A stretch of DNA of 64,000 nucleotides from Methylocaldum sp035627495 (GCF_035627495.1 NZ_DASPLO010000175.1:29962-93961); one strand, 5' to 3'; positions 40,746 to 50,503 are shown, counted from the first letter of the stretch. The notes: generated by a model not told the origin, from the sequence alone. A program made the numbers and translations.

Positions 40746-43478
40746 ATGAGTTCAGTCAGTTTGTCAGCGACTAAGACTCAGACCTGGCACAACCAGCCGA
40801 TCTCCGAGGTCGCCGGGCAATTGGCGACGGATATCGATGCTGGTTTGTCTTCCGAGGAAGTTTCGAAGCGCTTGGCTCGGCAGGGGCCGAACGAACTTCG
40901 CAAGGTCAAGGGGGTCTCCCTGCTGGCGCTTTTGCTGGGCCAGTTCAAGAGCCTCGTCATCTGGGTGTTGATCGGCGCGGCTCTCGCTTCCGTCGCGCTC
41001 GGTGAATTGGCCGACGGCATTGCCATTATTGCCATCGTGATTCTAAACGCGATCATCGGCTTTTTTCAGGAGTTTCGAGCCGAAAAGGCCGCCGCAGCAC
41101 TGGCACATCTTGCCGCACCCAAGGCCCGCGTGATGCGTGGCGGGCATGCCACTGTGGTTACCGCCGCCGACATCGTGCGAGGTGATGTTCTGTTGCTGGA
41201 GGCGGGCGATCTGGTCGCGGCCGATGCCCGGCTGATCAAGACCGCAACGCTTCGCGCCAACGAAGCGCCGCTGACCGGCGAATCGGAACCCGTGGACAAA
41301 TCGACGGGCGTCTGTCCCGTCGAAACGCCGCTCGCCGATCGCTACAACATGGTGTTTCTCGGCGCCAGCATCGTGGGCGGTTCCGGACGGGCTATCGTCG
41401 TCGAGACGGGTATGGACACCGAGGTCGGTCATATTGCTCGGTTGCTGCAAACGGCAGGCCGTGACGAAACCCCGCTACAGCATCGCCTGGACCGGGTCGG
41501 ACGCCGCCTGCTTTGGATTTGCCTGGGCATCGTGGCCGTCGTCTTTGGCCTGGGATTGCTCCGTTCCAGCGAGCCATTCGAGTTATTCCTGGGCGCCGTG
41601 AGCTTGGTGGTGGCGGCGATCCCGGAAGGATTGCCGGCGGTGGTCACCGTGGCGCTTGCTCTCGGCGTGCAGCGCATGGCGAGGCGGAATGCCCTGGTTA
41701 GGCGTCTGCCTTCGGTCGAGACCTTGGGCTGCGCCCAGGTCATTTGCACGGACAAGACCGGCACGTTGACGGTAGGCGCCATGACGGTGCGGAAGATCGT
41801 CACTCGGGATCGTCTGTTCAGTGTAAGCGGCGAAGGCTACGTACCCGAGGGTTCATTCTTTTCCGATGGACGCGAGCGGCGGGATGACCCACTGCTGTTC
41901 GCCTTATTATGGGCAGCATCGGCCTGCAACGATGCGGAATTGATCGTCAAGGACGGACGCCCCGTAATAGTAGGTGATCCGACCGAGGGCGCATTGCTGG
42001 TCGCCGCCACGAAATGGGGCATCAATCTGGCTGCAATCGAGACCGAGATGCCTCGGTCCGCCACGTTGCCGTTCGATTCCGACCGCAAGCGCATGACTGT
42101 GATTCGGCGGTTTGAGGAGGAATTCCGTGCTTTCGTAAAAGGCGCTCCCGAAGTCGTTCTCGAACGCTGTACCTCCATACGCACCGAAAACGGCGTTAGA
42201 CCCATGACCGCTGAAGACCGCGTGGCCATGGTCCGCTCCGCCGCTTTGTTGGCCCATGATGCCTTGCGGGTGTTGGCCATCGCCGAACGGCCGTTGCAAA
42301 CCGCTGAAACAACATCCCTTCATGACTCCGAAATCGAACAGGAATTGACCTTGCTCGGACTGGTCGGTCTACAGGACCCGCCGCGCGCGGAAGCCCGCGA
42401 GGCGGTCGCCAAGTGCAAACGGGCCGGGATCAAGACCGTCATGATCACCGGCGACCATCCCGACACCGCCGGAGCCATCGCCCGCGAAATGGGGATTTTC
42501 GATAAGCAGGACGAGGTAGTCCAGGGCGCCGAACTGGAAAAGATGTCCGATGACGAACTTCGGGGACAGGTGCGGCGCACCGCGGTCTATGCCCGCGTCA
42601 CCGCCGAGCACAAGCTGCGGATCGTGCGGGCTTGGAAGGAAACCGGCGCAGTCGTGGCAATGACCGGGGACGGCGTCAATGACGCCCCGGCGCTCAAGGA
42701 GGCCTCTATCGGCGTCGCCATGGGCATCACCGGCACCGAAGTGACCAAGGAAGCGGCCGATCTCATCATCACCGACGATAACTTCGCCTCTATCATCGCC
42801 GCTGTGGAGGAAGGCCGCGGCATCTACGACAACATTTCCAAGACGCTGGGTTACCTGCTCGCCGGCAATGCCGGCGAATTGACGGTCATGCTGGTCGCGG
42901 CGCTGGTGGACTGGCCGCTGCCGCTGTTGCCGCTGCATCTTCTCTGGATCAACCTGGTGACCGACGGACTGCCCGCGCTGGCGCTGGCGACCGATCCCAT
43001 AGCCCCCGACGTGTTGACACGCCCGCCGCGCCGCCCCCAGGCCGAACTGCTTGATCGGGATTTCCTCATACTGACCTTGCTGACCGGCTTTCTGACGGCG
43101 AGTGTTTCCCTCGGCGCGTTTGCCTATGAATGGTATGTCGATGGCAATCCGGAACAGGCCCGCGACGCCGCCTTCACGGCCCTCGTGTTCGCTGAACTCT
43201 TGCGGTCTTTCGGCGCCCGCAGCAATACCCGAACCATTTGGCAGGTCGGGCTGTTTTCCAATTTGAAGCTGTTCCTGGTTGTCGCGATCAGTCTTTCATT
43301 CCAATATGGAATCCATCATATTCCGGCCTTGCAGAACCTGTTCGGCATAGAGCCGATCACGATGACTCAATGTCTGGCCTGGACTGGGCTGGGATTCATT
43401 CCTTTGGCTGTGCTCGAACTGAGAAAATTAATCCGCCGAATACCCAAATCTACCGCTGCCTCCGAGGAGAGGATATGA
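40746..43478 (+). CDS. P2-type cation-transporting ATPase (Ca-ATPase-like)
   Basis: The 910-residue ATPase has the N-terminal cation-ATPase domain (WHNQPISEVAGQLATDIDAG), TGES in the actuator, the phosphorylation site CTDKTGTLT and GDGVNDAPAL. Helix 4 reads IPEGLPAVVT and helix 6 NLVTDGLPALAL, as in SERCA/PacL-type calcium pumps; the CPC motif of heavy-metal P1B pumps is absent. It would move Ca or a similar divalent cation out of the cytoplasm. The gene overlaps the next cusC gene by four bases (ATGA), so it is in one operon with the second RND system. Why a Ca-type pump sits in a copper region is open. Confidence 0.9.
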   Translation: MSSVSLSATKTQTWHNQPISEVAGQLATDIDAGLSSEEVSKRLARQGPNELRKVKGVSLLALLLGQFKSLVIWVLIGAALASVALGELADGIAIIAIVILNAIIGFFQEFRAEKAAAALAHLAAPKARVMRGGHATVVTAADIVRGDVLLLEAGDLVAADARLIKTATLRANEAPLTGESEPVDKSTGVCPVETPLADRYNMVFLGASIVGGSGRAIVVETGMDTEVGHIARLLQTAGRDETPLQHRLDRVGRRLLWICLGIVAVVFGLGLLRSSEPFELFLGAVSLVVAAIPEGLPAVVTVALALGVQRMARRNALVRRLPSVETLGCAQVICTDKTGTLTVGAMTVRKIVTRDRLFSVSGEGYVPEGSFFSDGRERRDDPLLFALLWAASACNDAELIVKDGRPVIVGDPTEGALLVAATKWGINLAAIETEMPRSATLPFDSDRKRMTVIRRFEEEFRAFVKGAPEVVLERCTSIRTENGVRPMTAEDRVAMVRSAALLAHDALRVLAIAERPLQTAETTSLHDSEIEQELTLLGLVGLQDPPRAEAREAVAKCKRAGIKTVMITGDHPDTAGAIAREMGIFDKQDEVVQGAELEKMSDDELRGQVRRTAVYARVTAEHKLRIVRAWKETGAVVAMTGDGVNDAPALKEASIGVAMGITGTEVTKEAADLIITDDNFASIIAAVEEGRGIYDNISKTLGYLLAGNAGELTVMLVAALVDWPLPLLPLHLLWINLVTDGLPALALATDPIAPDVLTRPPRRPQAELLDRDFLILTLLTGFLTASVSLGAFAYEWYVDGNPEQARDAAFTALVFAELLRSFGARSNTRTIWQVGLFSNLKLFLVVAISLSFQYGIHHIPALQNLFGIEPITMTQCLAWTGLGFIPLAVLELRKLIRRIPKSTAASEERI

Positions 43479-44710
43479 ACGGTTTCCTTCTGATCCTCCT
43501 TCTTTTCTTGGGAGGCGAGGCTTTGGCGGAGCCGCCCGAAGAACTCACGGAAACAGGGCCGGGCGTGGCTCTCGACCAACTCGTACAGGAGGCACTGGAC
43601 AACAATCCCGACATCCGCGCCAGCCTGCAACGCTTCGAAGCCGCCAAGGCCGTCATTCCGCAAGTGCAAACCCTGCCCGACCCCAAGGTGACCCTCGGAT
43701 ATAGAGACATCGCAGAGCAGCGGGAAGTGATGTACGGCCTGAGCCAGGAAATTCCGTTTCCCGGCAAGCTGGGACTCAGGGGTGAAATCGCCTCGCGTGA
43801 ATCGGACCGCATGGAGCAGGATTATCTGGCGACACGGTTAACCGTCATCGCCAGGCTCAAGGAGGCTTTCTACGATTTGCACTTCGTGCACGATTCGATT
43901 GCGGTACTCGGCAAAACCAAACGGCTGCTCCAGGATTTCGAGCAAACCGCGAATGCCCGCTATGGTGTAGGCCAGGCGGCCCAGCAAGATGTTTTGCGGG
44001 CGCAGACCGAGATTTCCCGCTTGTTGGCTCGGCTTGCTTCGCTGGAACAGAGAAAGCTTTCTCTCCATGCGGATATCAACCGAATTCTGAACCGCCTGCC
44101 TGCCGACCCGATGAACGCCCCGGAGGAGATCCGGTTTACCCCCATGCGCCACTCGCTTGCCGCGCTGAATGCACGGCTGGATCAGGTCTCCCCCTTTCTG
44201 CGGGGCGAGCAAAAAAACCTGGAGCGAGGCAACCGGGCGATCGCCCTGGCCAGGCGGGAATATTATCCGGACTTCGAACTCAATGCCTTGGGGTTGCGCG
44301 ACCGGAAAATGGGAATGGATGGCTATCAGGTCATGCTGAACGTCAAAGTTCCCCTCTATTACGCCACCAAGCAGCGCGAGGGGGTGCGCGAGGCGGTGGC
44401 CAGCCGCGAGGCGGTGTTCCAGGATCTTCAGGCGCTGCGACAGGAGTTGCTGGCCCGAATCAGGGATGACGTGGCCCAAGCCGGGCGCGCCGAACAGCTC
44501 GTCAAACTGCTACGAGACGCCATTATTCCCCAGTCGCGCCTGACCTTGGCTTCCGCCCAAGCGAGTTACATAGTCGGCAAGGTGGATTTTCTCACCCTGC
44601 TCAACAGCCTCTTGACCTTGCAGGAAAACGAACTGGAATACCACAGCGAATTGGCCGAGCACGAAAAAGCTTTGGCCCGCCTGGAAGGACTCATCGGAGA
44701 AACACCATGA
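43475..44710 (+). CDS. cusC: Outer-membrane efflux protein, CusC/TolC type (system 2)
   Basis: Starting at ATG 43475, which overlaps the ATPase stop, the 411-residue protein has a signal peptide (FLLILLLFLGGEALA) and the TolC-family repeats: LDQLVQEALDNNPDIRASLQ, GLSQEIPFPGKLGLRGEIA, RYGVGQAAQQDVLRAQTEIS, SYIVGKVDFLTLLNSLLTL. It is a diverged paralogue of the system 1 duct (same PFPGKL and D-V-L-R/QAQ signatures). The stop overlaps the adaptor start by four bases. No N-terminal lipobox is present. Confidence 0.88.
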   Translation: MNGFLLILLLFLGGEALAEPPEELTETGPGVALDQLVQEALDNNPDIRASLQRFEAAKAVIPQVQTLPDPKVTLGYRDIAEQREVMYGLSQEIPFPGKLGLRGEIASRESDRMEQDYLATRLTVIARLKEAFYDLHFVHDSIAVLGKTKRLLQDFEQTANARYGVGQAAQQDVLRAQTEISRLLARLASLEQRKLSLHADINRILNRLPADPMNAPEEIRFTPMRHSLAALNARLDQVSPFLRGEQKNLERGNRAIALARREYYPDFELNALGLRDRKMGMDGYQVMLNVKVPLYYATKQREGVREAVASREAVFQDLQALRQELLARIRDDVAQAGRAEQLVKLLRDAIIPQSRLTLASAQASYIVGKVDFLTLLNSLLTLQENELEYHSELAEHEKALARLEGLIGETP

Positions 44711-45909
44711 CCCCACGAATCCGAGATGGGCTCATAGGCATTCTGCTGGGTATAGTCCTGACCCTGGCGTTCCTTCTGTTCTTCCGATCCGTCCCGCCGA
44801 AGCCGACGGAGACGCCTCGACAGCCATCCGTCCCCATGGCGGAGACTTCGGCAGATAGCGAAGCGGACCACCAAAAGCACGCCGAGCCTTCCAATAATAC
44901 GATGGTGATCAGCCCGGAACGTTTGCAGTCCATCGGGGTGAAATTCGAACCCGTCGAGCGGCGGGCCATGGAGCGGACGATCCGGACGGTCGGCCGGGTG
45001 GAGGTCGACGAACGGCAGCTCGCCCGCGTGACCATCAAGCTGGAGGGCTGGATCGACCGGCTGTTTGTCAATTACACGGGAGAGCGGGTCAAGCAGGGTC
45101 AGATGCTTTTCACGCTCTACAGTCCGGAACTCTTGGCCACCCAGGAGGAATACCTGATCGCCTGGCGAGCCCGCCGGACCTTGGGCGACAGCGAATTTCC
45201 CGAAGTCGCCTCGGGTGCGAAAGCCCTGCTGGAGGCCTCGCGCCGGCGGCTGCTCCTCTGGGACATCGAGGAAAGCCACATCCGGGATCTGGAGCGGACC
45301 GGCGAGGTGCTGAAAACGCTGCCCATTCACGCCCCGCAGAGCGGCACCGTGATCAACAAGATGGCCGTAGTGGGATTGCAAACGAAGCCCGGCGACGAGT
45401 TGTATACCATCGCCGACCTGTCCCGCATCTGGGTCATCGGGGACATTTACGAATACGAGTTACCCCTCGTCGCGATAGGCCAGACCGCCATTGTGTCGCT
45501 GTCCTATGCGCCGGATGTATCGCTTAACGCACGTATCGGATTCATTTATCCGACCGTCGATCCGGAAACGCGCACCGGTAAGGTCCGGTTCGAGCTGGAC
45601 AATCCTGGCGAACGGCTCAAGCCCGGCATGTACGCCAACGTGGAACTCAGGATTCCGCTGGGTCAGCGGTTGGTCGTACCAAAAGATGCGGTGCTGGAAT
45701 CGGGAGAGCGGCAGATCGTCTTCATTCATAAGGGTGGAGGCCGGCTCGAATGGCGTAACGCCAAGATCGGCCTGCGCAGCGGGGACCGGGTCGAAGTGCT
45801 GGAAGGACTCACCGAAGGCGAGCACGTGGTGATCTCGGCGAACTTTTTGATCGACTCCGAGAGTCAGTTGAAGGCAGCTGTGGGGGGTATGGCGGGGATG
45901 AAACATTGA
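44707..45909 (+). CDS. cusB: RND adaptor, CusB type (system 2)
   Basis: The 400-residue membrane-fusion protein has a signal anchor (GLIGILLGIVLTLAFLLFF), a short acidic/His spacer (SADSEADHQKHAEPSNN), then the CusB core: VISPERLQSIGVKFEPVERR, VTIKLEGWIDRLFVNYTGER, LYSPELLATQEEYLIAWRAR, PQSGTVINKMAVVGLQTKPG, IYPTVDPETRTGKVRFELDN. Unlike the system 1 adaptor it has no HMBD modules, only the His-poor spacer. The tail is Met-rich (GGMAGMKH). It pairs with the pump encoded 1.3 kb downstream, separated by a CDF gene and an antisense methyltransferase gene. Confidence 0.9.
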   Translation: MTPRIRDGLIGILLGIVLTLAFLLFFRSVPPKPTETPRQPSVPMAETSADSEADHQKHAEPSNNTMVISPERLQSIGVKFEPVERRAMERTIRTVGRVEVDERQLARVTIKLEGWIDRLFVNYTGERVKQGQMLFTLYSPELLATQEEYLIAWRARRTLGDSEFPEVASGAKALLEASRRRLLLWDIEESHIRDLERTGEVLKTLPIHAPQSGTVINKMAVVGLQTKPGDELYTIADLSRIWVIGDIYEYELPLVAIGQTAIVSLSYAPDVSLNARIGFIYPTVDPETRTGKVRFELDNPGERLKPGMYANVELRIPLGQRLVVPKDAVLESGERQIVFIHKGGGRLEWRNAKIGLRSGDRVEVLEGLTEGEHVVISANFLIDSESQLKAAVGGMAGMKH

Positions 45910-45918
45910 GGTACGCAT

Positions 45919-46533
45919 ATGAGCGGTTGTTGCGATCACGGTTGTTCTTTAGATCGGCTACGCGAACGACAGCGCGGAACACTACGGATCGTTCTCGGTA
46001 TTAACGCCGTGATGTTTTTTGTCATCGTTGCTGCCGCATTTTATGGCAAATCATCAGCCCTGTTATCCGACAGCCTTGATAATCTCGGAGACGCGTTGAC
46101 CTACGGCCTCAGTCTTTATGCAGTTTCGAGAGGCTCTGTCACCAAAGCTAGAGTGGCTCTGTTTAAAGGCGGGCTCATTTTTCTCGCGGCTTCCGCTGTG
46201 ATTGCTCAAATCGTGTCCAAACTGGTGGCGCCAACCGTCCCTGTCTTCGAGGTTATGGGCGTGTTCAGTCTTCTAGGTCTTGCCGCCAACTCCCTTTGCC
46301 TCTTCCTTCTATGGCGCCATCGCCATGAAGACGTAAATATGAGTTCGGTATGGGAGTGTTCGCGAAACGACATCGCGTCAAATCTGTCCGTCTTTGTCGC
46401 AGCCGGCGCGGTCTGGGTCACCGGTTCGGGCTGGCCCGATATTGTCGTTGCGTCCTGTCTTGTGCTGCTTTTAATGCGTTCCGCTATCGGCGTCATGGCT
46501 GCTGCAAGGGCAGAGCTTCATGCGGCAACCTAA
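45919..46533 (+). CDS. CDF-family cation transporter
   Basis: The 204-residue protein carries a cation diffusion facilitator membrane domain with few extra residues: helix ALLSDSLDNLGDALTYGLSL holds the DxxxD metal site and SRNDIASNLSVFVAAG the second. The N-terminus CCDHGC offers extra Cys/His ligands. The C-terminal cytoplasmic domain of large CDF proteins (about 300 residues) is absent. It would export a divalent cation in exchange for protons into the periplasm. The gene lies nine bases after cusB, so it is in the same operon. Confidence 0.85.
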   Translation: MSGCCDHGCSLDRLRERQRGTLRIVLGINAVMFFVIVAAAFYGKSSALLSDSLDNLGDALTYGLSLYAVSRGSVTKARVALFKGGLIFLAASAVIAQIVSKLVAPTVPVFEVMGVFSLLGLAANSLCLFLLWRHRHEDVNMSSVWECSRNDIASNLSVFVAAGAVWVTGSGWPDIVVASCLVLLLMRSAIGVMAAARAELHAAT

Positions 46534-46565
46534 TGTTACTTCGGGCCTTCATATTGGATCAGTAG

Positions 46566-46595
46566 TAGGTCGGGCATGTGCTCATGCCCGACCTA
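46566..46595. terminator. Hairpin between convergent genes
   Basis: Perfect 13-bp arms (TAGGTCGGGCATG at 46566-46578 and its complement at 46583-46595) with a 4-nt loop lie between the CDF and methyltransferase stops. There is no T run, so it may be a REP-like unit serving both directions. Confidence 0.55.
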
Positions 46596-46607
46596 TCTGG
46601 CTGGCAT

Positions 46608-47219
46608 TCAATCCGTTCCCGAGCGTATCCCGTCGGAGATCGGATGCGCACTGAAGCGTTTTAGCACATGAACGGCCTCGCGTTCGTGGGGATCAATCCG
46701 AAAGCCCGCCTCTTCGACCATCGCCTCGGTCCGTCGATTCGGACGGCAGCCGCCACTGAGGGCAGTCCAAAGCGGCTGGACGCGGTCCTGGAGCCAGGCC
46801 CTAAATGGCCGGCTGGAGCGCACGTGCTCCAGCATCCGGAGTTGTCCTTCGCTACGGAGGACCCGGCGAATTTCGCGGAGTCCCTGCACAGGGTCGTCCA
46901 CACTACAGAAGACGAGACTGCTGACCACGGTATCGAAGGCGCCTTCCCGGAAAGGTAAAGCCTCCACCCGAGCGGCAACGAGCGGGACATGTGGAGCCCG
47001 CCGCCGGGCGCGCGCCAGCGACTCCAAGTCAGGGTCCAACCCGATCACGTCTACGCCGGGAGGATAGAGCGGCAAATTACGGCCAGTACCGCAACCCACT
47101 TCCAGGACACACCCGCCGGCGGTGTGTGCCAGCGCGCGGCGCCAGTGCGCGAGTCCCAGCGCGTCAGCCAGACTCATGACACTGTCGTATAGCCAAGGGA
47201 TATGTTCTATACCGCGCAT
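46608..47219 (-). CDS. Class I SAM-dependent methyltransferase
   Basis: The 203-residue protein has motif I CVLEVGCGTGRNLPLYPPG, IGLDPDLESLARAR, AFDTVVSSLVFCSVDDP and LRSEGQLRMLEHVRSSRPF. The LEVGCGTGRNLPLYP and LEHVRS signatures are like the UbiE-type or phospholipid N-methyltransferase relatives. It is read opposite to the metal genes around it and separates CusB2/CDF from the second pump. Its acceptor is unknown. Either it was inserted into the operon or the pump has its own promoter. Confidence 0.82.
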   Translation of the reverse strand: MRGIEHIPWLYDSVMSLADALGLAHWRRALAHTAGGCVLEVGCGTGRNLPLYPPGVDVIGLDPDLESLARARRRAPHVPLVAARVEALPFREGAFDTVVSSLVFCSVDDPVQGLREIRRVLRSEGQLRMLEHVRSSRPFRAWLQDRVQPLWTALSGGCRPNRRTEAMVEEAGFRIDPHEREAVHVLKRFSAHPISDGIRSGTD

Positions 47220-47249
47220 ATACCAAACTCCTAAAAGGGGGGACTACCC

Positions 47250-50200
47250 GTGGTTGAAAAACTCATCGAATTTTGCGCCAAGAACCGCCTCATCGTGTTC
47301 CTGATGGTCTTCGGCTCCGCCTCCGCGGGCCTGTGGTGCCTGAAAAACACCCCCGTCGACGCACTGCCGGACCTCTCCGATACCCAGGTCATCGTCTACA
47401 CGACCTGGATGGGACGCTCTCCGGACCTGGTGGAAGATCAGATCACCTATCCCATCATCACAGCCCTGCTGTCGGCGCCCAATGTGACGGTCGTGCGGGG
47501 ATTTTCGGATTTCGGCTATTCCTACGTCTATGTCCTGTTCAAGGACGGCACCGACATCTATTGGGCGCGCTCCCGCGTGCTGGAATACCTCAACCAGTTG
47601 GCCGGCAAACTGCCGGAAGGCGTGACGCCGCAGCTCGGACCGGACGCCACGGCGGTGGGCTGGGTGTTCCAGTATGCTCTGGTGGATACGACCGGACAGC
47701 AGGACCTGGCTTCCCTGCGTTCCTTCCAGGACTGGTATCTGCGTTACTGGCTCCGCGCCGTGGACGGCGTTGCCGAGGTGGCCAGCGTGGGCGGCTTCGT
47801 GCGCCAGTATCAGATCAATCTCGATCCCACCAAGGTGCTGGCTTACCGGCTCAACCTGAACGAGATCATCGACAAGGTGCGGATGAGCAACCTCGACGTG
47901 GGCGGACGGGTGGTGGAGTTCTCCGGAGTGGAATACATGATCCGGGGACGCGGGTATATCAAATCCACCGCCGATATCGAGCAAATTGCGGTGGGCGTGA
48001 CCCCGAATGGCACGCCGATTCTGCTGCGCGAGGTCGCCACAGTCGGTTTGGGGCCGGACATGCGGCGCGGACTCGCGGAACTGGATGGCCGGGGCGAAGC
48101 GGTGGGCGGCGTGGTCGTCATGCGCTATGGGGAGGACGCCCCCGCCGTCATCGAGCGGGTCAAGGCCAAGCTCAGGGACATCGAGCCTTCCCTGCCCAAG
48201 GGCGTCAAGATCGTCACCGCCTACGACCGCAGCGATCTGATCCGCGAATCCATCGCCACCGCCAACGAAAACCTGGCGGAAGAACTGATCGTCACCGGCG
48301 TGCTGATCGTCGCTTTCCTTCTGCACATCCGCTCCGCGCTCATTCCCATTATCACCTTGCCTTTGGCGGTGCTGATCGCCTTCATTCCCATGTATTTCTT
48401 CGGCGTGGGCATGAACATCATGAGCATCGGCGGCATTATTCTCGCCATCGGCGATATGGTGGACGCTCCCATCGTCATCGTGGACAACGCCCACAAACGC
48501 CTTGAGGAATGGGAGCGGGACGGCCGGCCGGGCGACCGGTTGCAGGTGCTGATCGACTCGGCCAAGGAAGTGGGGCCGGCGATCTTCGCCTCGGTGCTGG
48601 TCATCGCCATTTCCTTCATCCCGGTTTTCGTCCTGGAAGCGCAGGAAGGCCGTATGTTCAAGCCTCTGGCCTGGACCACCAACTTAGGAATCGCCGTTAC
48701 CGCGGCACTGACGGTCACGCTGGTTCCGGCCTGTTTGCCGGGCCTGATGCGGGGCCGGATCGTTCCCGAACTGCGCCACCCCGTGACCCGCCTGTTGCGG
48801 CGGTTGTACGCGCCGGTTTTGGCCTTGGCCTTGCGCCACCGGGCCGGTCTGGTGGCGCTGTCTTTGCTGCTGTTGGCCAGCATCGCCGTGCCGTTTCAGC
48901 GCATGGGTTCGGAATTCATGCCGCCGCTATACGAAGGCACCATCCTTTATATGCCCACCACCTTGCCGGGCATTTCCGTGACCGAGGCAGGCAAACTGTT
49001 GCAGCAAATGGACCAAAAGCTCAAGGCATTTCCGGAGGTGGAGCGGGTGTTCGGCAAATCCGGCCGCGCCGAAACCTCCACCGATTCGGCGCCGTTTTCC
49101 ATGATGGAGGTGGTAGTGGAACTGAAGCCCAAGGAACACTGGCGGGAAGGCCTAACCTACGAAGACCTAATCGCCGAGATGGATCGGGCCTTGCAGTTTC
49201 CGGGGGTGACCAACGCCTGGACCATGCCGATCAAGGCGCGCCTCGACATGCTGACCACCGGCGTGCGTACACCGGTCGGAATCAAGATCTTCGGCCCGGA
49301 TCTCAACACCATCGAGAGCATCGGCAAGAGCATCGAGATGATCGCCCAGGAAGTCCCCGGCACGCGCAGTGTCTACGCCGAACGGGTGGCGGGCGGCTAT
49401 TTTCTGGATTTCGCCATTAAGCGCGAGGAAATCGCACGCTTTGGGCTAACCGTCATGGACGTGGGCAAGATCATCGAGTCGGCCATCGGCGGCGAGAGCA
49501 TCACCACCACGGTCGAAGGGCGCGAGCGCTATCCGGTCAACCTCCGCTATCTCCGCGAGTTGCGCGACGATTTGGACAAGCTGGGTCGGGTGTTGGTCAG
49601 TACGCCGAACGGTGCCCAAGTGCCGCTGGCGCAACTGGCGGACCTTCGCATGATCAGCGGGCCGTCCATGATCCGGGACGAGGACGGCATGCTGTCCGGG
49701 TATGTCTACGTGGACATGGCCGGGCGCGATGTGGGAGGTTATGTGGAGGACTTGAAGCGGGCCGTGCAGGGAAAGGTCGAACTGCCCGCCGGCTATACCA
49801 TCGCCTGGTCGGGCCAGTACGAATTCATGCAGCGGGTCAAGGAGCGGCTGAAGTTGGCGGTCCCGCTGACCGTCGCCATCATCTTCGTGCTGTATTACTT
49901 CACCTTCCGCTCCACGGCCGAAACCGTCGTTGTCATGCTGGGCCTGCCCATGTCGCTGGTAGGCGCCGTGTGGCTACTGTTCCTGCTGGACTACAATCTC
50001 AGCATCGCGGTGTGGGTGGGGATTATCACCGTGATCGGCACGGCGGCCGAAACCAGCGCCGTGATGCTGGCCTATCTGGACGAAGCCTGCCGCCGCCGCC
50101 AAGCGGAGGGCGGATTGCGCAGCCTGGCCGATCTGATCGAAACCGTCCATAACGGCGCGCTGGAGCATATCCGGCCCATGGCGATGATCGGCCTGGTGGA

Positions 50201-50387
50201 CATCGTCGGGCTGTTGCCCGTCATGTGGGCGAGCGGCACCGGCGCGGACGTGATGAAGCGCCTGGCCGCACCCCAAATCGGCGGGGTCTTTTCGGCCATG
50301 CTGCTGACGCTGCTGGTCATTCCAGCGGTTTACGTGATCTGGCGCTGGCACGCGGATGTGGGGCATCGGACGGAAATGGAAAAGTGA
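47250..50387 (+). CDS. cusA: Heavy-metal RND pump, CusA type (system 2)
   Basis: The 1045-residue pump is a paralogue of the system 1 pump, with the same layout and the three CusA-type methionines (ILYMPTTLPG, APFSMMEVVVEL, RLDMLTTGVRTP). Helix 4 reads ILAIGDMVDAPIVIVDNAHK. Cu(I)/Ag(I) is therefore the expected substrate. The start is GTG at 47250, after AGGGGGG. Only 30 bases separate it from the start of the divergent methyltransferase gene, so its promoter must lie there or further up. It completes system 2 with the cusC and cusB copies upstream. Confidence 0.93.
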   Translation: MVEKLIEFCAKNRLIVFLMVFGSASAGLWCLKNTPVDALPDLSDTQVIVYTTWMGRSPDLVEDQITYPIITALLSAPNVTVVRGFSDFGYSYVYVLFKDGTDIYWARSRVLEYLNQLAGKLPEGVTPQLGPDATAVGWVFQYALVDTTGQQDLASLRSFQDWYLRYWLRAVDGVAEVASVGGFVRQYQINLDPTKVLAYRLNLNEIIDKVRMSNLDVGGRVVEFSGVEYMIRGRGYIKSTADIEQIAVGVTPNGTPILLREVATVGLGPDMRRGLAELDGRGEAVGGVVVMRYGEDAPAVIERVKAKLRDIEPSLPKGVKIVTAYDRSDLIRESIATANENLAEELIVTGVLIVAFLLHIRSALIPIITLPLAVLIAFIPMYFFGVGMNIMSIGGIILAIGDMVDAPIVIVDNAHKRLEEWERDGRPGDRLQVLIDSAKEVGPAIFASVLVIAISFIPVFVLEAQEGRMFKPLAWTTNLGIAVTAALTVTLVPACLPGLMRGRIVPELRHPVTRLLRRLYAPVLALALRHRAGLVALSLLLLASIAVPFQRMGSEFMPPLYEGTILYMPTTLPGISVTEAGKLLQQMDQKLKAFPEVERVFGKSGRAETSTDSAPFSMMEVVVELKPKEHWREGLTYEDLIAEMDRALQFPGVTNAWTMPIKARLDMLTTGVRTPVGIKIFGPDLNTIESIGKSIEMIAQEVPGTRSVYAERVAGGYFLDFAIKREEIARFGLTVMDVGKIIESAIGGESITTTVEGRERYPVNLRYLRELRDDLDKLGRVLVSTPNGAQVPLAQLADLRMISGPSMIRDEDGMLSGYVYVDMAGRDVGGYVEDLKRAVQGKVELPAGYTIAWSGQYEFMQRVKERLKLAVPLTVAIIFVLYYFTFRSTAETVVVMLGLPMSLVGAVWLLFLLDYNLSIAVWVGIITVIGTAAETSAVMLAYLDEACRRRQAEGGLRSLADLIETVHNGALEHIRPMAMIGLVDIVGLLPVMWASGTGADVMKRLAAPQIGGVFSAMLLTLLVIPAVYVIWRWHADVGHRTEMEK

Positions 50388-50477
50388 TCATTCGCAGGCT
50401 TCTATATTTTTTACTGCCTTCGACGATTAGTTCTTTCCGGATACCGCGATTCTGAACCGGCGCATCGGGAGATAAAA

Positions 50478-50503
50478 AGCCCTCGGCTTCGGAGCCGAGG
50501 GCT
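50478..50503 (-). terminator. Intrinsic terminator of the SmbP-like gene
   Basis: AGCCCTCGGC at 50478-50487 pairs perfectly with GCCGAGGGCT at 50494-50503 around a 6-nt loop. Read on the minus strand the stem is followed by a T run (the A's at 50474-50478), so it ends transcripts of the minus-strand gene to the right. Confidence 0.8.

Noticed and set aside
47244..48494. 416-codon minus-strand frame opposite cusA2
   Set aside because: A His/Asp-rich shadow of a GC-rich gene with no domain; cusA2 is full length and clear.
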